A stretch of DNA of 64,000 nt from Phycisphaeraceae bacterium (GTDB lineage Bacteria > Planctomycetota > Phycisphaerae > Phycisphaerales > UBA1924). Position numbers and translations under genes: made by a program. The stretch spans positions 116,307 to 180,306 of the forward strand of contig JAHCJI010000008.1 in assembly GCA_026126305.1 (NCBI GenBank). The letters run 5' to 3'. This document shows, one piece after another, positions 55,363 through 63,844 of the stretch (positions within the stretch are counted from its first letter, which is position 1; each line of letters starts with the position of its first letter). Under the pieces are notes generated by a model. That model did no database searches and had not been told where the DNA came from. It saw only the letters and a list, made by a program, of their open reading frames with translations.

Positions 55363-56322
55363 TTGAGCGACGACATCGACCATCCCGCCTGCTCGAACAA
55401 GCGCCCGATCGTGCTCGTTGTGGACGATTCGCCGCTGGTGCATCGGCTGCTCAAGGCCCGGCTACGGGATGAGGCCATCGAGTTACGCCACGCGCACTCG
55501 GGCAAGGAAGCCCTGGACATCATCCACGGCAATGACATCGCCACGGTGCTGCTGGACCTGAACATGCCCGAGATGGACGGGTTCGAGGTGTTGCGGGCGC
55601 TGGGCAACTCCGAGTCGGGCACGCATGTTCCGGTGATCGTGCTCTCGGGCCAGCAAGACTCGCAGGATAAGGTGATGGCCTTTGCTTTGGGCGCCATCGA
55701 TTACATCACCAAGCCCTTTGACCTCGCCGAATTGCGTGCACGCCTGCGTTCATCGCTCCGGCTGCACCGTCTGGTGCGGATGCTCAGCGAGCGGGCACAA
55801 CTGGACGGCCTGACGGGGCTTTGGAATCGCAGCCACCTGGACGAACGGCTGGAGCAACTGGTCACCACGGCCGAACGCAGCAACCGCCCGCTCTCGGTGG
55901 CGCTGCTCGACCTGGACCATTTCAAGAGCATCAACGACAACTACGGACACCCCGCGGGCGACGCGGCGCTCCAGGGCACCGCGGAAATCCTCACCGCATC
56001 GGCCCGTACGTCGGACATTGCGTGCCGGTACGGCGGCGAGGAGTTTGCCATCCTGATGCCCGAGACCACGCCCGAGCAGGCGCAGGTGTTGTGCGACCGG
56101 ATCCGTGAGGCGATGGAGGCCAGACACTGGCCGGCCCATCCCGATCGCAAGATCACCGTATCGATCGGCTTGTGCGGCTCGGACGGTGCCACGGGCCAGC
56201 CGCCCGAGCAATGGCTCGCCCACGCCGACGCGGCGCTCTATCGCGCCAAGGAAGGCGGTCGCAACCGCGTGATCGTGACACATCTTGGCAAGGGCCGACC
56301 GCGATTGGCGGCGGCGGGCTAA
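55363..56322 (+). CDS. Response regulator with GGDEF diguanylate cyclase output
   Basis: A 319-residue protein that makes cyclic di-GMP. The receiver (about residues 12-130) has VLVVDDSPLVHRLL, the phospho-Asp in TVLLDLNMPEMDGFEVL and the Lys in YITKPFDLAEL. The GGDEF domain has LTGLWNRSHLDERLEQL, LLDLDHFKSINDNYGH and RYGGEEFAILMPET. An RxxD inhibitory site (RTSD) sits at the right distance, so product inhibition is likely. TTG start 55363 is supported by GGAG 6 nt upstream; a GTG at 55351 is possible. It overlaps the convergent gene at its stop. Confidence 0.92.
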   Translation: MSDDIDHPACSNKRPIVLVVDDSPLVHRLLKARLRDEAIELRHAHSGKEALDIIHGNDIATVLLDLNMPEMDGFEVLRALGNSESGTHVPVIVLSGQQDSQDKVMAFALGAIDYITKPFDLAELRARLRSSLRLHRLVRMLSERAQLDGLTGLWNRSHLDERLEQLVTTAERSNRPLSVALLDLDHFKSINDNYGHPAGDAALQGTAEILTASARTSDIACRYGGEEFAILMPETTPEQAQVLCDRIREAMEARHWPAHPDRKITVSIGLCGSDGATGQPPEQWLAHADAALYRAKEGGRNRVIVTHLGKGRPRLAAAG

Positions 56323-56957
56323 AAGCCCACGATCAGGCCCACATAGAGCAATGGCGCGTCGCGCGATGGGTTGCGATCGTCGCCGCGTGTGCGCGCGTTG
56401 GAGATGTGGTGCCACCGCAGGCCGGTGATCAGCCGTGTGCTGTCGTCGATGCGGTGGGTCAGTCCCACGCCCACGCGGGGCATGAAGTTGAAGCCCGTGC
56501 CGCCGGGTGGCACGGTGTCGGTGGTGCCAAGCATGCCGATGCCCGCGTCGGCAAAGAGCGTCCATCGGTCGCGGTTGACAAAGTGCCACCGGAAGCCAAG
56601 CGTCGCGCTGATGCCGAATGCCTGCTGGCTGCCCTGGTCATGGAACGACCACAGGCCAGCTTCGAGGATGTACTCGATATCGTCGACCAGGAACCGGTTG
56701 AATGCGAACGTGATCGCCTGATCGAAGGCGCTCGCGTCGTAGGCCAGCGAGGTGGATAGTGTCCACGACCGATCGCCCTCTCTGCCATACACCCGAGAAG
56801 GACTTCCCGCTGGCGGTGTCGTGTCGGCACTGGGAACATACACAAAACGGACCGGGCCGTCGGGAGTCTGCTCCTGTGCGGGAGACTGGTCGGCCACGAT
56901 ACCCAGCACCAAAGCCAAGGCGACGATTCTTCCCAATGTCGTACTTCCCGGGCGCAT
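56319..56957 (-). CDS. PagL-like lipid A 3-O-deacylase
   Basis: A 212-residue outer-membrane beta-barrel protein. After a signal peptide (IVALALVLGIVADQSPAQ) there is a run of amphipathic strands. FNFMPRVGVGLTHRIDDSTR and GLRWHHISNARTRG carry the His-x-Ser active pair of acyloxyacyl hydrolases. The protein ends in LLYVGLIVGF with a terminal Phe, the outer-membrane insertion signal. PagL removes the 3-O acyl chain from lipid A. The ATG at 56957 has TATCCT 7 nt upstream. Its TAG overlaps the TAA of the convergent GGDEF gene. Confidence 0.78.
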   Translation of the reverse strand: MRPGSTTLGRIVALALVLGIVADQSPAQEQTPDGPVRFVYVPSADTTPPAGSPSRVYGREGDRSWTLSTSLAYDASAFDQAITFAFNRFLVDDIEYILEAGLWSFHDQGSQQAFGISATLGFRWHFVNRDRWTLFADAGIGMLGTTDTVPPGGTGFNFMPRVGVGLTHRIDDSTRLITGLRWHHISNARTRGDDRNPSRDAPLLYVGLIVGF

Positions 56958-57005
56958 GGCCCCAAGGATACCACCAGCCCGGCGCGACGAGCGAGATTGC
57001 CCCCC

Positions 57006-57236
57006 ATGCCCGACCCGACCCATGACCAGACCGAACGCCGACTGACCCGCCTGGAAGAGGCGGCGATGTTCCACGAGCAGGCCACGGGCGAGGCTCGGGA
57101 CGTTGCCGACGAGGCGCTGCGGCGAGTGCTGGCCCTTGAACGCCGGCTGGAGGCTCTGGAAGATCGCCTGGGGCGTCTTGTCGTCAGCGAACCCGATGAT
57201 CTCGAAGGGCCAACGCAACCGGCGGCCGGGGGCTAA
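57006..57236 (+). CDS. SlyX-like coiled-coil protein
   Basis: A 76-residue protein, all helix with heptad repeats: QTERRLTRLEEAAMFHEQAT and RVLALERRLEALEDRLGRLV, then an acidic end. Length and pattern agree with SlyX, a small protein of unknown function found widely in Gram-negative bacteria. The ATG at 57006 is chosen; a TTG three codons earlier is open. It precedes alaS by 66 bp. Confidence 0.68.
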   Translation: MPDPTHDQTERRLTRLEEAAMFHEQATGEARDVADEALRRVLALERRLEALEDRLGRLVVSEPDDLEGPTQPAAGG

Positions 57237-57302
57237 CAATCCCGTCCCACCGGTTTTGCGACGGCCTCCAATCTCATCCCAAACACCCGAAACGAGCCCG
57301 CC

Positions 57303-60209
57303 TTGCCCCCCACCACCGACACCACGCCAACGACCTGGACCGGCGCCGCCGTTCGCCGTTCGTTCATCGAATACTTCGAGCGCCTCAAGGCCTCGCCGCA
57401 CGCGTTCGTGCCGTCGAGCCCGGTTGTGCCGCTGAGCGACCCGACGCTGCTGTTCACCAACGCGGGGATGAACCAGTTCAAGCCGCTGTTCCTTGGGCAG
57501 GCCGACCCGGGCAGCGACCTTGGCAAGCTGAAGTGCGCCGTCAACAGTCAGAAGTGCATCCGCGCGGGAGGCAAGCACAACGACCTCGAAGACGTGGGCA
57601 AGGACACCTACCACCACACGTTCTTTGAAATGCTGGGCAACTGGTCCTTTGGCGACTACTTCAAGGCCCAGGCCATCGAGTGGGCCTGGACGCTACTGAC
57701 CGAAGTGTGGGGGCTCCCCAAGGACCGGATCTACGCGAGTTACTTCGGCGGCGACGAAAAGCACGGCCTGCCGCCCGATACCGAGGCCCGCGACCTGTGG
57801 CTGCGATACCTGCCGCCCGAGCGGGTGCTGCCCTTTGGAGCGAAGGACAACTTCTGGGAGATGGGCGATACCGGGCCGTGCGGGCCTTGCAGCGAGATCC
57901 ACTTCGACCGCGTGGGCGGCCGCGACGCGAGCAAGCTGGTCAACGCCGACGACCCCAGTGTGATCGAGATCTGGAACTTGGTTTTCATCCAGTTCGATCG
58001 GCAGGGCGATGGATCGCTGAAGCCGCTGCCAGCCAAGCACGTGGACACGGGCATGGGCCTGGAGCGCGTGCTGAGCGTGCTGCAAGGCAAGCCCAGCAAT
58101 TACGACACCGACCTGTTCACGCCGATCTTCGAGGCGATCTCCAAGATGACCGGCGCACGGGCGTACTCGGGCAAGTTGGGGCATGAGGACGAGGGGCAGG
58201 TCGACTTCGCGTACCGCGTGGTGGCCGACCATGCGCGGGCGCTGACGTTCGCGCTGACCGATGGGGCGGTGCCCAGCAACGAGGGTCGCGGCTACGTGCT
58301 GCGCCGCATCCTGCGCCGGGCCGTGCGCATCGGCTGGCAGAAGCTGGGGGCCAGGCCGGGTTTCCTCAGCGAGTTGGTGCCGGTGATCGTTCGGCACTAT
58401 GGCGAGGCCTTCCCCGAGTTGAAGCGCAACCCCGAGCGTGTGGCCAGCATCATCCGTGAAGAAGAAGAAAGCTTCGGACGGACGATGGAGCGGGGGGTGA
58501 AGCTCTTCGAGGAGATCACCTCCAGCGGCGGCCAGACCATCTCCGGCGCCGACGCCTTCCAGCTCTACGACACCTTTGGCTTCCCCCTCGACCTCACGCA
58601 GGTGATGGCCGAGGAGCGCGGGCTCACGGTCGACGTCGACGGCTTCCACAAGGCCATGGCCGAGCAGCGCGAGCAGTCTCGCGCGGGGGCCAAGGCCCAG
58701 GGCGAGGGCGGGCTCTCGCTCGACGCCGACGCGATCGCCAAGCTCCAGAGCCTGAAGGTGAGGCCCACCGATGACGTGGACAAGTTCCACGGGCGCGAGG
58801 TGACGGCCCGCGTCAAGGCCATCTGGAACGGCCGAGACTTCGACGAGCACGCGGTGGCCAGCGGGCGGGCGGCGGTCATCGGCGTGGTGCTCGACGTGAC
58901 CAACTTCTACGCCGAGATGGGCGGGCAGGTGGCCGACCACGGGCGGATGTTCGTCAGCAAAGAGGCCCGCACGAGCGTGCGCGACGAGCACCACGGCGGC
59001 GAGTTCCGCGTCGAGGGCGTCCACGCCTATGGCGGGTACGTGCTGCACACGGGCCGCATGGTGCGCGGCGAGCTTCGCGTGGGCGACGAGGTGCGACTAA
59101 ACATCGACCACGAGCGTCGGCTGAGCATCGCGGCCAACCACACCATGACCCACCTGTTCAACTACGCCCTGCGCGAGGTAGTGGGCGGCGAGAACGCCCC
59201 CGAGCAGCGCGGCTCCCTGGTCGCGCCCGATCGCCTGCGATTCGACTTCGACGCCAGCGGGCCCATCGCCCCGGCCGACCTGGGCCGCATGGAAACAATC
59301 GTCCGTCAGGTCATCGAGCAGGACCACACGGTCTACGCCGACCTGGTGCCGCAGGACAAGGCGATGGAGATCCATGGGCTGCGGGCGGTCTTTGGCGAGA
59401 AGTACCCCAACCCCGTGCGGGTGGTGTCCATCGGCGCGCCGGTGGACGAACTGGTGGCCGACCCTGCGAACCCCAAATGGATGGAGTATTCCGTCGAGCT
59501 CTGCGGCGGGACGCACCTGGCGACGACGGCACAGGCCGAGTCGTTCGCCATCGTGCATGAGGAGGGCGTTGCCAAGGGCATCCGGCGGATCGTGGCGCTG
59601 ACCCGGCAAGAGGCCCGCAAGGCCACCGCGCACGCCAACGCGCTGGCGGTGGAGTTGCAGGAGGCCTCGCAGTTGCCCGACGATGGGCTCGAACCCGAGG
59701 TCGCGCGCCTTGGGCGGCTCATCGATGAATCGGTCGTGCCGGTGTCTCGCAAGGAGCAGCTGCGTGCCACGCTGGCCGAACTGATGGAACGCGCCAAGCG
59801 GGCCCGCAAGGCCCTGGCGCAGCAGGCGGGCAAGAAGGCCGTCGAGCAGGCCCGGGCCCTGGCCCAGAGCACGGGCGACGGGAACCCGGTGGTGGCCGTT
59901 CTCGACGCGATGGGCGATCGGGGGGCGATGCAGTCGGCCCTCACCGAGATCCGCAAGGCGTTGCCCGATTCGCCGATCATGCTGCTGAGCGTGGACGGCG
60001 AGGGCAAGGCCGCCCTGCTCGCCGATGTCCCCCAGATTGCCATCGATCGCGGGCTGAAGGCCGGCGACTGGGTGCGGGAGGTGGCCCCGATCGTCGGCGG
60101 TAAGGGCGGCGGCAAGCCCAACCAGGCCCAGGGTGGCGGCCCGGATGGGGCCCATATCCGGGCCGCGGCGGACAGGGCCTTGGAAGTTGCCCTCTCGGCG
60201 ATGGCCTAA
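57303..60209 (+). CDS. alaS: Alanine--tRNA ligase
   Basis: A 968-residue class IIc synthetase, longer than the usual 875. The catalytic core has LLFTNAGMNQFKPLFLGQ, YHHTFFEMLGNWSFGDYFK and GDTGPCGPCSEIHFD. The editing domain has NHTMTHLFNYALREV and ELCGGTHLATTAQAES, with the metal-binding HxxxH and CxxxH. A C-terminal DHHA1 domain ends the protein. No ATG is available near the start; the TTG at 57303 is the best choice. A Gly/Lys-rich segment (GGKGGGKPNQAQGGGPDGAH) near the C-terminus is unusual. Confidence 0.95.
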   Translation: MPPTTDTTPTTWTGAAVRRSFIEYFERLKASPHAFVPSSPVVPLSDPTLLFTNAGMNQFKPLFLGQADPGSDLGKLKCAVNSQKCIRAGGKHNDLEDVGKDTYHHTFFEMLGNWSFGDYFKAQAIEWAWTLLTEVWGLPKDRIYASYFGGDEKHGLPPDTEARDLWLRYLPPERVLPFGAKDNFWEMGDTGPCGPCSEIHFDRVGGRDASKLVNADDPSVIEIWNLVFIQFDRQGDGSLKPLPAKHVDTGMGLERVLSVLQGKPSNYDTDLFTPIFEAISKMTGARAYSGKLGHEDEGQVDFAYRVVADHARALTFALTDGAVPSNEGRGYVLRRILRRAVRIGWQKLGARPGFLSELVPVIVRHYGEAFPELKRNPERVASIIREEEESFGRTMERGVKLFEEITSSGGQTISGADAFQLYDTFGFPLDLTQVMAEERGLTVDVDGFHKAMAEQREQSRAGAKAQGEGGLSLDADAIAKLQSLKVRPTDDVDKFHGREVTARVKAIWNGRDFDEHAVASGRAAVIGVVLDVTNFYAEMGGQVADHGRMFVSKEARTSVRDEHHGGEFRVEGVHAYGGYVLHTGRMVRGELRVGDEVRLNIDHERRLSIAANHTMTHLFNYALREVVGGENAPEQRGSLVAPDRLRFDFDASGPIAPADLGRMETIVRQVIEQDHTVYADLVPQDKAMEIHGLRAVFGEKYPNPVRVVSIGAPVDELVADPANPKWMEYSVELCGGTHLATTAQAESFAIVHEEGVAKGIRRIVALTRQEARKATAHANALAVELQEASQLPDDGLEPEVARLGRLIDESVVPVSRKEQLRATLAELMERAKRARKALAQQAGKKAVEQARALAQSTGDGNPVVAVLDAMGDRGAMQSALTEIRKALPDSPIMLLSVDGEGKAALLADVPQIAIDRGLKAGDWVREVAPIVGGKGGGKPNQAQGGGPDGAHIRAAADRALEVALSAMA

Positions 60210-60218
60210 AACTCCCCT

Positions 60219-60458
60219 GTGCCAGAAGGACGCAAGCCACCATCGCTGTCGGCCGTGCGACAACGCATGGGCGGGTGGTCGGCGGGCCTGGACTTTGCCG
60301 CCACGGCCATCACCTGCGTCCTGATCGGGTTCGGGATCGATTTCTTTGCCAACACCAGCCCCTTGTTCCTTATGATCTTCCTGGTGGTGGGCATCGTGGG
60401 TGGATTCACCGCCTTCGTGCGAACGGCCATGCGATTGAACCGGGGGCCCAAGTATTGA
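60219..60458 (+). CDS. AtpZ/AtpI-like small membrane protein
   Basis: A 79-residue protein with two helices: LDFAATAITCVLIGFGIDFF and FLMIFLVVGIVGGFTAFVRT, with a short loop and a basic C-terminus. The pattern, with WSAGLDFA leading into helix 1, is that of AtpZ/AtpI proteins linked to ATP synthase assembly or Mg2+/Ca2+ transport. No atp genes are here, so this copy is detached. The GTG at 60219 is open with no ribosome site; an ATG at 60267 would be short. It overlaps the next gene. Confidence 0.68.
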   Translation: MPEGRKPPSLSAVRQRMGGWSAGLDFAATAITCVLIGFGIDFFANTSPLFLMIFLVVGIVGGFTAFVRTAMRLNRGPKY

Positions 60459-61429
60459 ACGAGGCCGGCACGCCCGCACAACCCGAACCGGCATCGCAAG
60501 AGCCCATCATCGCGGCCACGCTGACGGGCAAGTTGACGTGCGTCGCCTGCGGGTACGACCTGCGCGGGCTGAGCGTGCTGGAGCGATGCCCCGAGTGCGG
60601 GCTGCGGATCGCAACCAGCATCCTGGCGGTTGTGGACCCGCGCGCTCGCGAGTTCGAACCCATCCGTGGGCCTCGGCTCGTCGCGGCGGGACTGTTGGCA
60701 TGGTCCTATGGGGGCGTCGCCGCGGCGCTGTTCGCCTGGGCGACGCGGGCGGCCGAGTTGCCCGCCCTGCGCAACGAGCCCCACCTGATCGGCCAACACG
60801 GGGCGATGGTTTTGGCGGCCATGGGGACCTGCTGCGTCATCGTCTCGGGCACCGGTGCGCTCGCGTTGGTGCGACCGGCCAAGGGCATGCCCGTCCATGG
60901 AGCACGCCGGGTCCTGCTGGGCGTGGCGCTCTTCGTGCCCCTGGCGGTTTCGTATTGGCTGCTGCACGGGCAGTTGGATCCGGGCCTGGCCAGCCCGTAC
61001 TTCGGCCGGCTGCCCGACACCAACCGTGCGATGGTCCGTGGGGTGGAACTGTCGCTGATCGCTGCGATCGTGTTGTTGCTTCGCACCAACGCGCGAGCGC
61101 TGGCGGCACGGTCGGCCATCCTGCGCACGGGCCGGGTCGATCGCCAGACGCTCTACACCGTCGCCGTGGCGGCCGGGCTGGGCATCGTCGCAGACGTGGT
61201 CCGCCTGGCCTCGACCTGGACCGACGGCCTGGCGTCGCAGATGTTGTACATCTCGGGGGTCTCGGTGGTCGCCATCGCCTCGGGCCTGCTCACGCTGGGC
61301 ATCGTCGGCGTCGCCATCGACTGCACGCGCATCGCCAAGGCACTGGTACGCTCGGGCCGCCGGCTGGCCACGCTGGTCTCGATGGTGGATGTCGCGCGTG
61401 CCACGCAGACGGCGGATCCGAAGCCATGA
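60455..61429 (+). CDS. Zinc-ribbon membrane protein
   Basis: A 324-residue protein. Near the N-terminus CVACGYDLRGLSVLERCPEC is a four-Cys zinc ribbon of a kind very frequent in planctomycete proteins. Six to eight hydrophobic segments follow (RLVAAGLLAWSYGGVAAALF, VLLGVALFVPLAVSYWLLHG, ISGVSVVAIASGLLTLGIVG). Function unknown. I use a TTG start at 60455 that overlaps the previous stop (TTGA). The stop overlaps the metallopeptidase ATG (ATGA), so translation is coupled. Confidence 0.65.
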   Translation: MNEAGTPAQPEPASQEPIIAATLTGKLTCVACGYDLRGLSVLERCPECGLRIATSILAVVDPRAREFEPIRGPRLVAAGLLAWSYGGVAAALFAWATRAAELPALRNEPHLIGQHGAMVLAAMGTCCVIVSGTGALALVRPAKGMPVHGARRVLLGVALFVPLAVSYWLLHGQLDPGLASPYFGRLPDTNRAMVRGVELSLIAAIVLLLRTNARALAARSAILRTGRVDRQTLYTVAVAAGLGIVADVVRLASTWTDGLASQMLYISGVSVVAIASGLLTLGIVGVAIDCTRIAKALVRSGRRLATLVSMVDVARATQTADPKP

Positions 61430-61848
61430 CGCTTGAGCCCATCTCGGCCGGGTTCCGAGAGCGGTTCGATGCGCTCCTGGAACGAGAACTGGCCGGCCTT
61501 CCCGAGCACCTCCACGCCGTACTGGAAGAGGTGCCCCTGCACGTCATGGACGAACCCGACCCACGCATCCTCAAGGACCTGGGCGTTGAGCCGGACGAGC
61601 TGGACGCCGCCCGCGAGGAACTGTGCGGCTTGCACACGGGGTTCATGCTGACCGAGCGCCCCATCGAACTCGACGCGGTGCTGCCAAACGAAATCCACCT
61701 GTTCCGCCGAGGGATCGCCCTGATGTCGGGCGGGTTGTCGGCCGATGACGAAACGCTGGCCGAGCAGATCCGCATAACCCTGTTGCACGAGCTGGGGCAC
61801 CACTTTGGCCTCGAAGAGGACGACCTGGACGATCTTGGCTTTGCGTGA
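61426..61848 (+). CDS. Minimal zincin metallopeptidase (DUF1025-type)
   Basis: A 140-residue cytoplasmic protein. The zinc site is HELGHHFGLEEDDLDDLG near the C-terminus, the usual ending of this family (HExxHxFGxxDxxL-like). The N-terminal half has LPEHLHAVLEEVPLHVMDEP and LPNEIHLFRRGIALM. The family has peptidase-like structure but no well-known substrate. It starts in an ATGA overlap with the zinc-ribbon protein and ends 65 bp before sppA. Confidence 0.85.
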   Translation: MTLEPISAGFRERFDALLERELAGLPEHLHAVLEEVPLHVMDEPDPRILKDLGVEPDELDAAREELCGLHTGFMLTERPIELDAVLPNEIHLFRRGIALMSGGLSADDETLAEQIRITLLHELGHHFGLEEDDLDDLGFA

Positions 61849-61913
61849 GAAGCCGACAAGCCCCCCGGAAGCCTCTAGCATTTCCCAATCGCCCCCGATC
61901 GAAGGAGAGACCC

Positions 61914-63695
61914 ATGCGTCCGACCCGTCCCCTGATAACCCTGGCCGCCGGCCTGTTGCTGCTCTCGGCCGGCGCGAACGCGGCGCTGGCACAGGCTCGC
62001 GAGCGCGTTGGGATGCTCGAGATCACCGGCACGCCATCGGAAGCGCCGAGCCAGGTGGCCTGGCTCTTCGGCGATGCCGACCCGACGCTGAGCGATCTGG
62101 TCCGGGCGATCGAGAACGCGCAGGCCGCCCACAACCTCGACCACCTGGTCATCCGCCTGAAGGACGCGGCGCTGAGCTGGGCGCACGTGGACGAGCTGGG
62201 GCAGGCCATCTCGACGGTGGACATCCCCGTCACGCTGTTCGCCGAGCAGATGGGCCCGACCGACCTGATGCTTGCCAGTTACGCCGACCGCGTGCTGATG
62301 CAGCAGGCCGGCGACGTCTCGTTGCCGGGCTTGTACATGGAAGAGATGTTCCTGGCCGACACGTTGCACTGGATCGGGCTCAAGGCCCAGCTGATCCAGG
62401 TGGGCGATTACAAGGGCGCCAACGAGCAGATGACTCGCACCCAGCCCAGCGAGGCCTGGAACCAGAACATCGAGGCGCTGCTCGACAGCCTCTACGGGCA
62501 CATGGTGGGCACGCTGGCCAGGGGGCGGGGCACCGACGCGTCGGGCATCGAGGGGGCCATGGGCACGTTGTGGATGGCCAGCGCCCAGGACGCCGTGACG
62601 GCGGGCCTGGTCGATCAGGCCATCGACCTGCCCGAGCTGGGACGCACGATCGTCGGACCCGGCGCCAACCCGCGATGGATCACCATCAACGCCGGCCAGC
62701 AGGGAAGCAAGCTGGACACCTCCAATCCCTTTGCCCTCTTCCAGATGCTCTCTCGCAAGCCCGAGGTCAGCATCACCGGGCCCACCATCGCCGTGCTCCA
62801 CCTCAGCGGAACCATCATGACCGGCGATTCGAGCAGCGGCGGGCTCTTTGGCGGGCAGACCATCGGCAGCCGAACCATCCGCAACGAGCTCAAGGCGCTG
62901 GCCGACAACGACCTCGTGCGCGGCGTCGTGCTGCGGATCGATTCGCCCGGCGGGTCGGCGACGGCCAGCGAGATCATCTGGCAGGGCGTGCAGGAGCTGC
63001 GCAAGACCAAGCCCGTGTGGGTCAGCGTGGGCAACATGGCCGCCTCGGGCGGGTACTACATCGCCGTGGCCGGCGACAAGATCTACGCCAACCCGTCGAG
63101 CATCCTGGGCTCCATCGGCGTGGTGGGCGGCAAGATCAGCATGGCCGAGCTGTACGACACCCTCAAGGTCAACGTCGTCGGCCGGGCCCGCGGCCCCCGC
63201 GCGGACATGTTCGCCTCGGCCGAGCCCTGGAACGAGCAGCAGGTAACCGTCGTCCGCGACAAGATGGCCGAGGTGTATCAGAAGTTCACCGGCCGCGTCT
63301 CGGCGGGCCGACCGGGCATCGACCTGTCCAAGACCGCCGAGGGCCGGCTGTTCCTGGGCAAGGACGCCGTGGGCCTGAAGATGGCCGACAAGGTGGGCGG
63401 CCTGGACGACGCCGTGGCCGACCTGGCCGGGCAACTCGGGCTGGCGGCCTATGACGTGCAACACTTCCCCGGCCCGAAGGAACTGGGCGAGATCCTCGAG
63501 GAGATGCTGGGCGGGTTCATGAGCGTGCGGGGGCCCGGCGTGGGCAATGCCAGCGACCTGCCGACGGTGCGCGCCCTTCGCGCCGCCCTGGGCGAGCGGG
63601 CGTGGGGCCAGGTGATGCACTCGATGGAGTCCTTCAGCCTGCTGCGTCAGGAGCCCGTGGTGCTGACGGCGCCGAGCATCGTGACCTTCCGCTGA
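61914..63695 (+). CDS. sppA: Signal peptide peptidase SppA, double-domain form
   Basis: A 593-residue membrane-associated serine protease that degrades cleaved signal peptides. A signal sequence (PLITLAAGLLLLSAGANAAL) precedes the two crotonase-like halves typical of E. coli-length SppA. The general-base Lys167 is in LIQVGDYKGANEQMT of the first half and nucleophile Ser378 is in VGNMAASGGYYIAVAGDKIY of the second, similar spacing to E. coli. AAGGAG lies about 7 nt before the ATG at 61914; the frame opens 69 nt earlier. Confidence 0.94.
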   Translation: MRPTRPLITLAAGLLLLSAGANAALAQARERVGMLEITGTPSEAPSQVAWLFGDADPTLSDLVRAIENAQAAHNLDHLVIRLKDAALSWAHVDELGQAISTVDIPVTLFAEQMGPTDLMLASYADRVLMQQAGDVSLPGLYMEEMFLADTLHWIGLKAQLIQVGDYKGANEQMTRTQPSEAWNQNIEALLDSLYGHMVGTLARGRGTDASGIEGAMGTLWMASAQDAVTAGLVDQAIDLPELGRTIVGPGANPRWITINAGQQGSKLDTSNPFALFQMLSRKPEVSITGPTIAVLHLSGTIMTGDSSSGGLFGGQTIGSRTIRNELKALADNDLVRGVVLRIDSPGGSATASEIIWQGVQELRKTKPVWVSVGNMAASGGYYIAVAGDKIYANPSSILGSIGVVGGKISMAELYDTLKVNVVGRARGPRADMFASAEPWNEQQVTVVRDKMAEVYQKFTGRVSAGRPGIDLSKTAEGRLFLGKDAVGLKMADKVGGLDDAVADLAGQLGLAAYDVQHFPGPKELGEILEEMLGGFMSVRGPGVGNASDLPTVRALRAALGERAWGQVMHSMESFSLLRQEPVVLTAPSIVTFR

Positions 63696-63731
63696 GGTGT
63701 ATCGGGACGGGCCGGCACATCGGCAACCACA

Positions 63732-63753
63732 AACGCCCTCTCGCGAGGGCGTT
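63732..63753 (+). terminator. Possible terminator after sppA
   Basis: AACGCCCTC (63732-63740) and GAGGGCGTT (63745-63753) form a perfect 9-bp stem with a 4-nt loop, 37 nt past the sppA stop. The following CTGCATTG is a weak U-run. After it come two copies of GCATTGTG. Confidence 0.5.
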
Positions 63754-63844
63754 CTGCATTGTGACGCATTGTGCCGCATGGCCGCCCGCCGAGCGCTTAC
63801 CGGACGCTGCGGGGCCATGAAACGGGCCTTCCAGATGATGGGAT

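Noticed and set aside
61875..63818. Minus-strand open frame of 647 codons opposite sppA
   Set aside because: Antisense to sppA, whose catalytic Lys and Ser are intact; GC-driven open frame.
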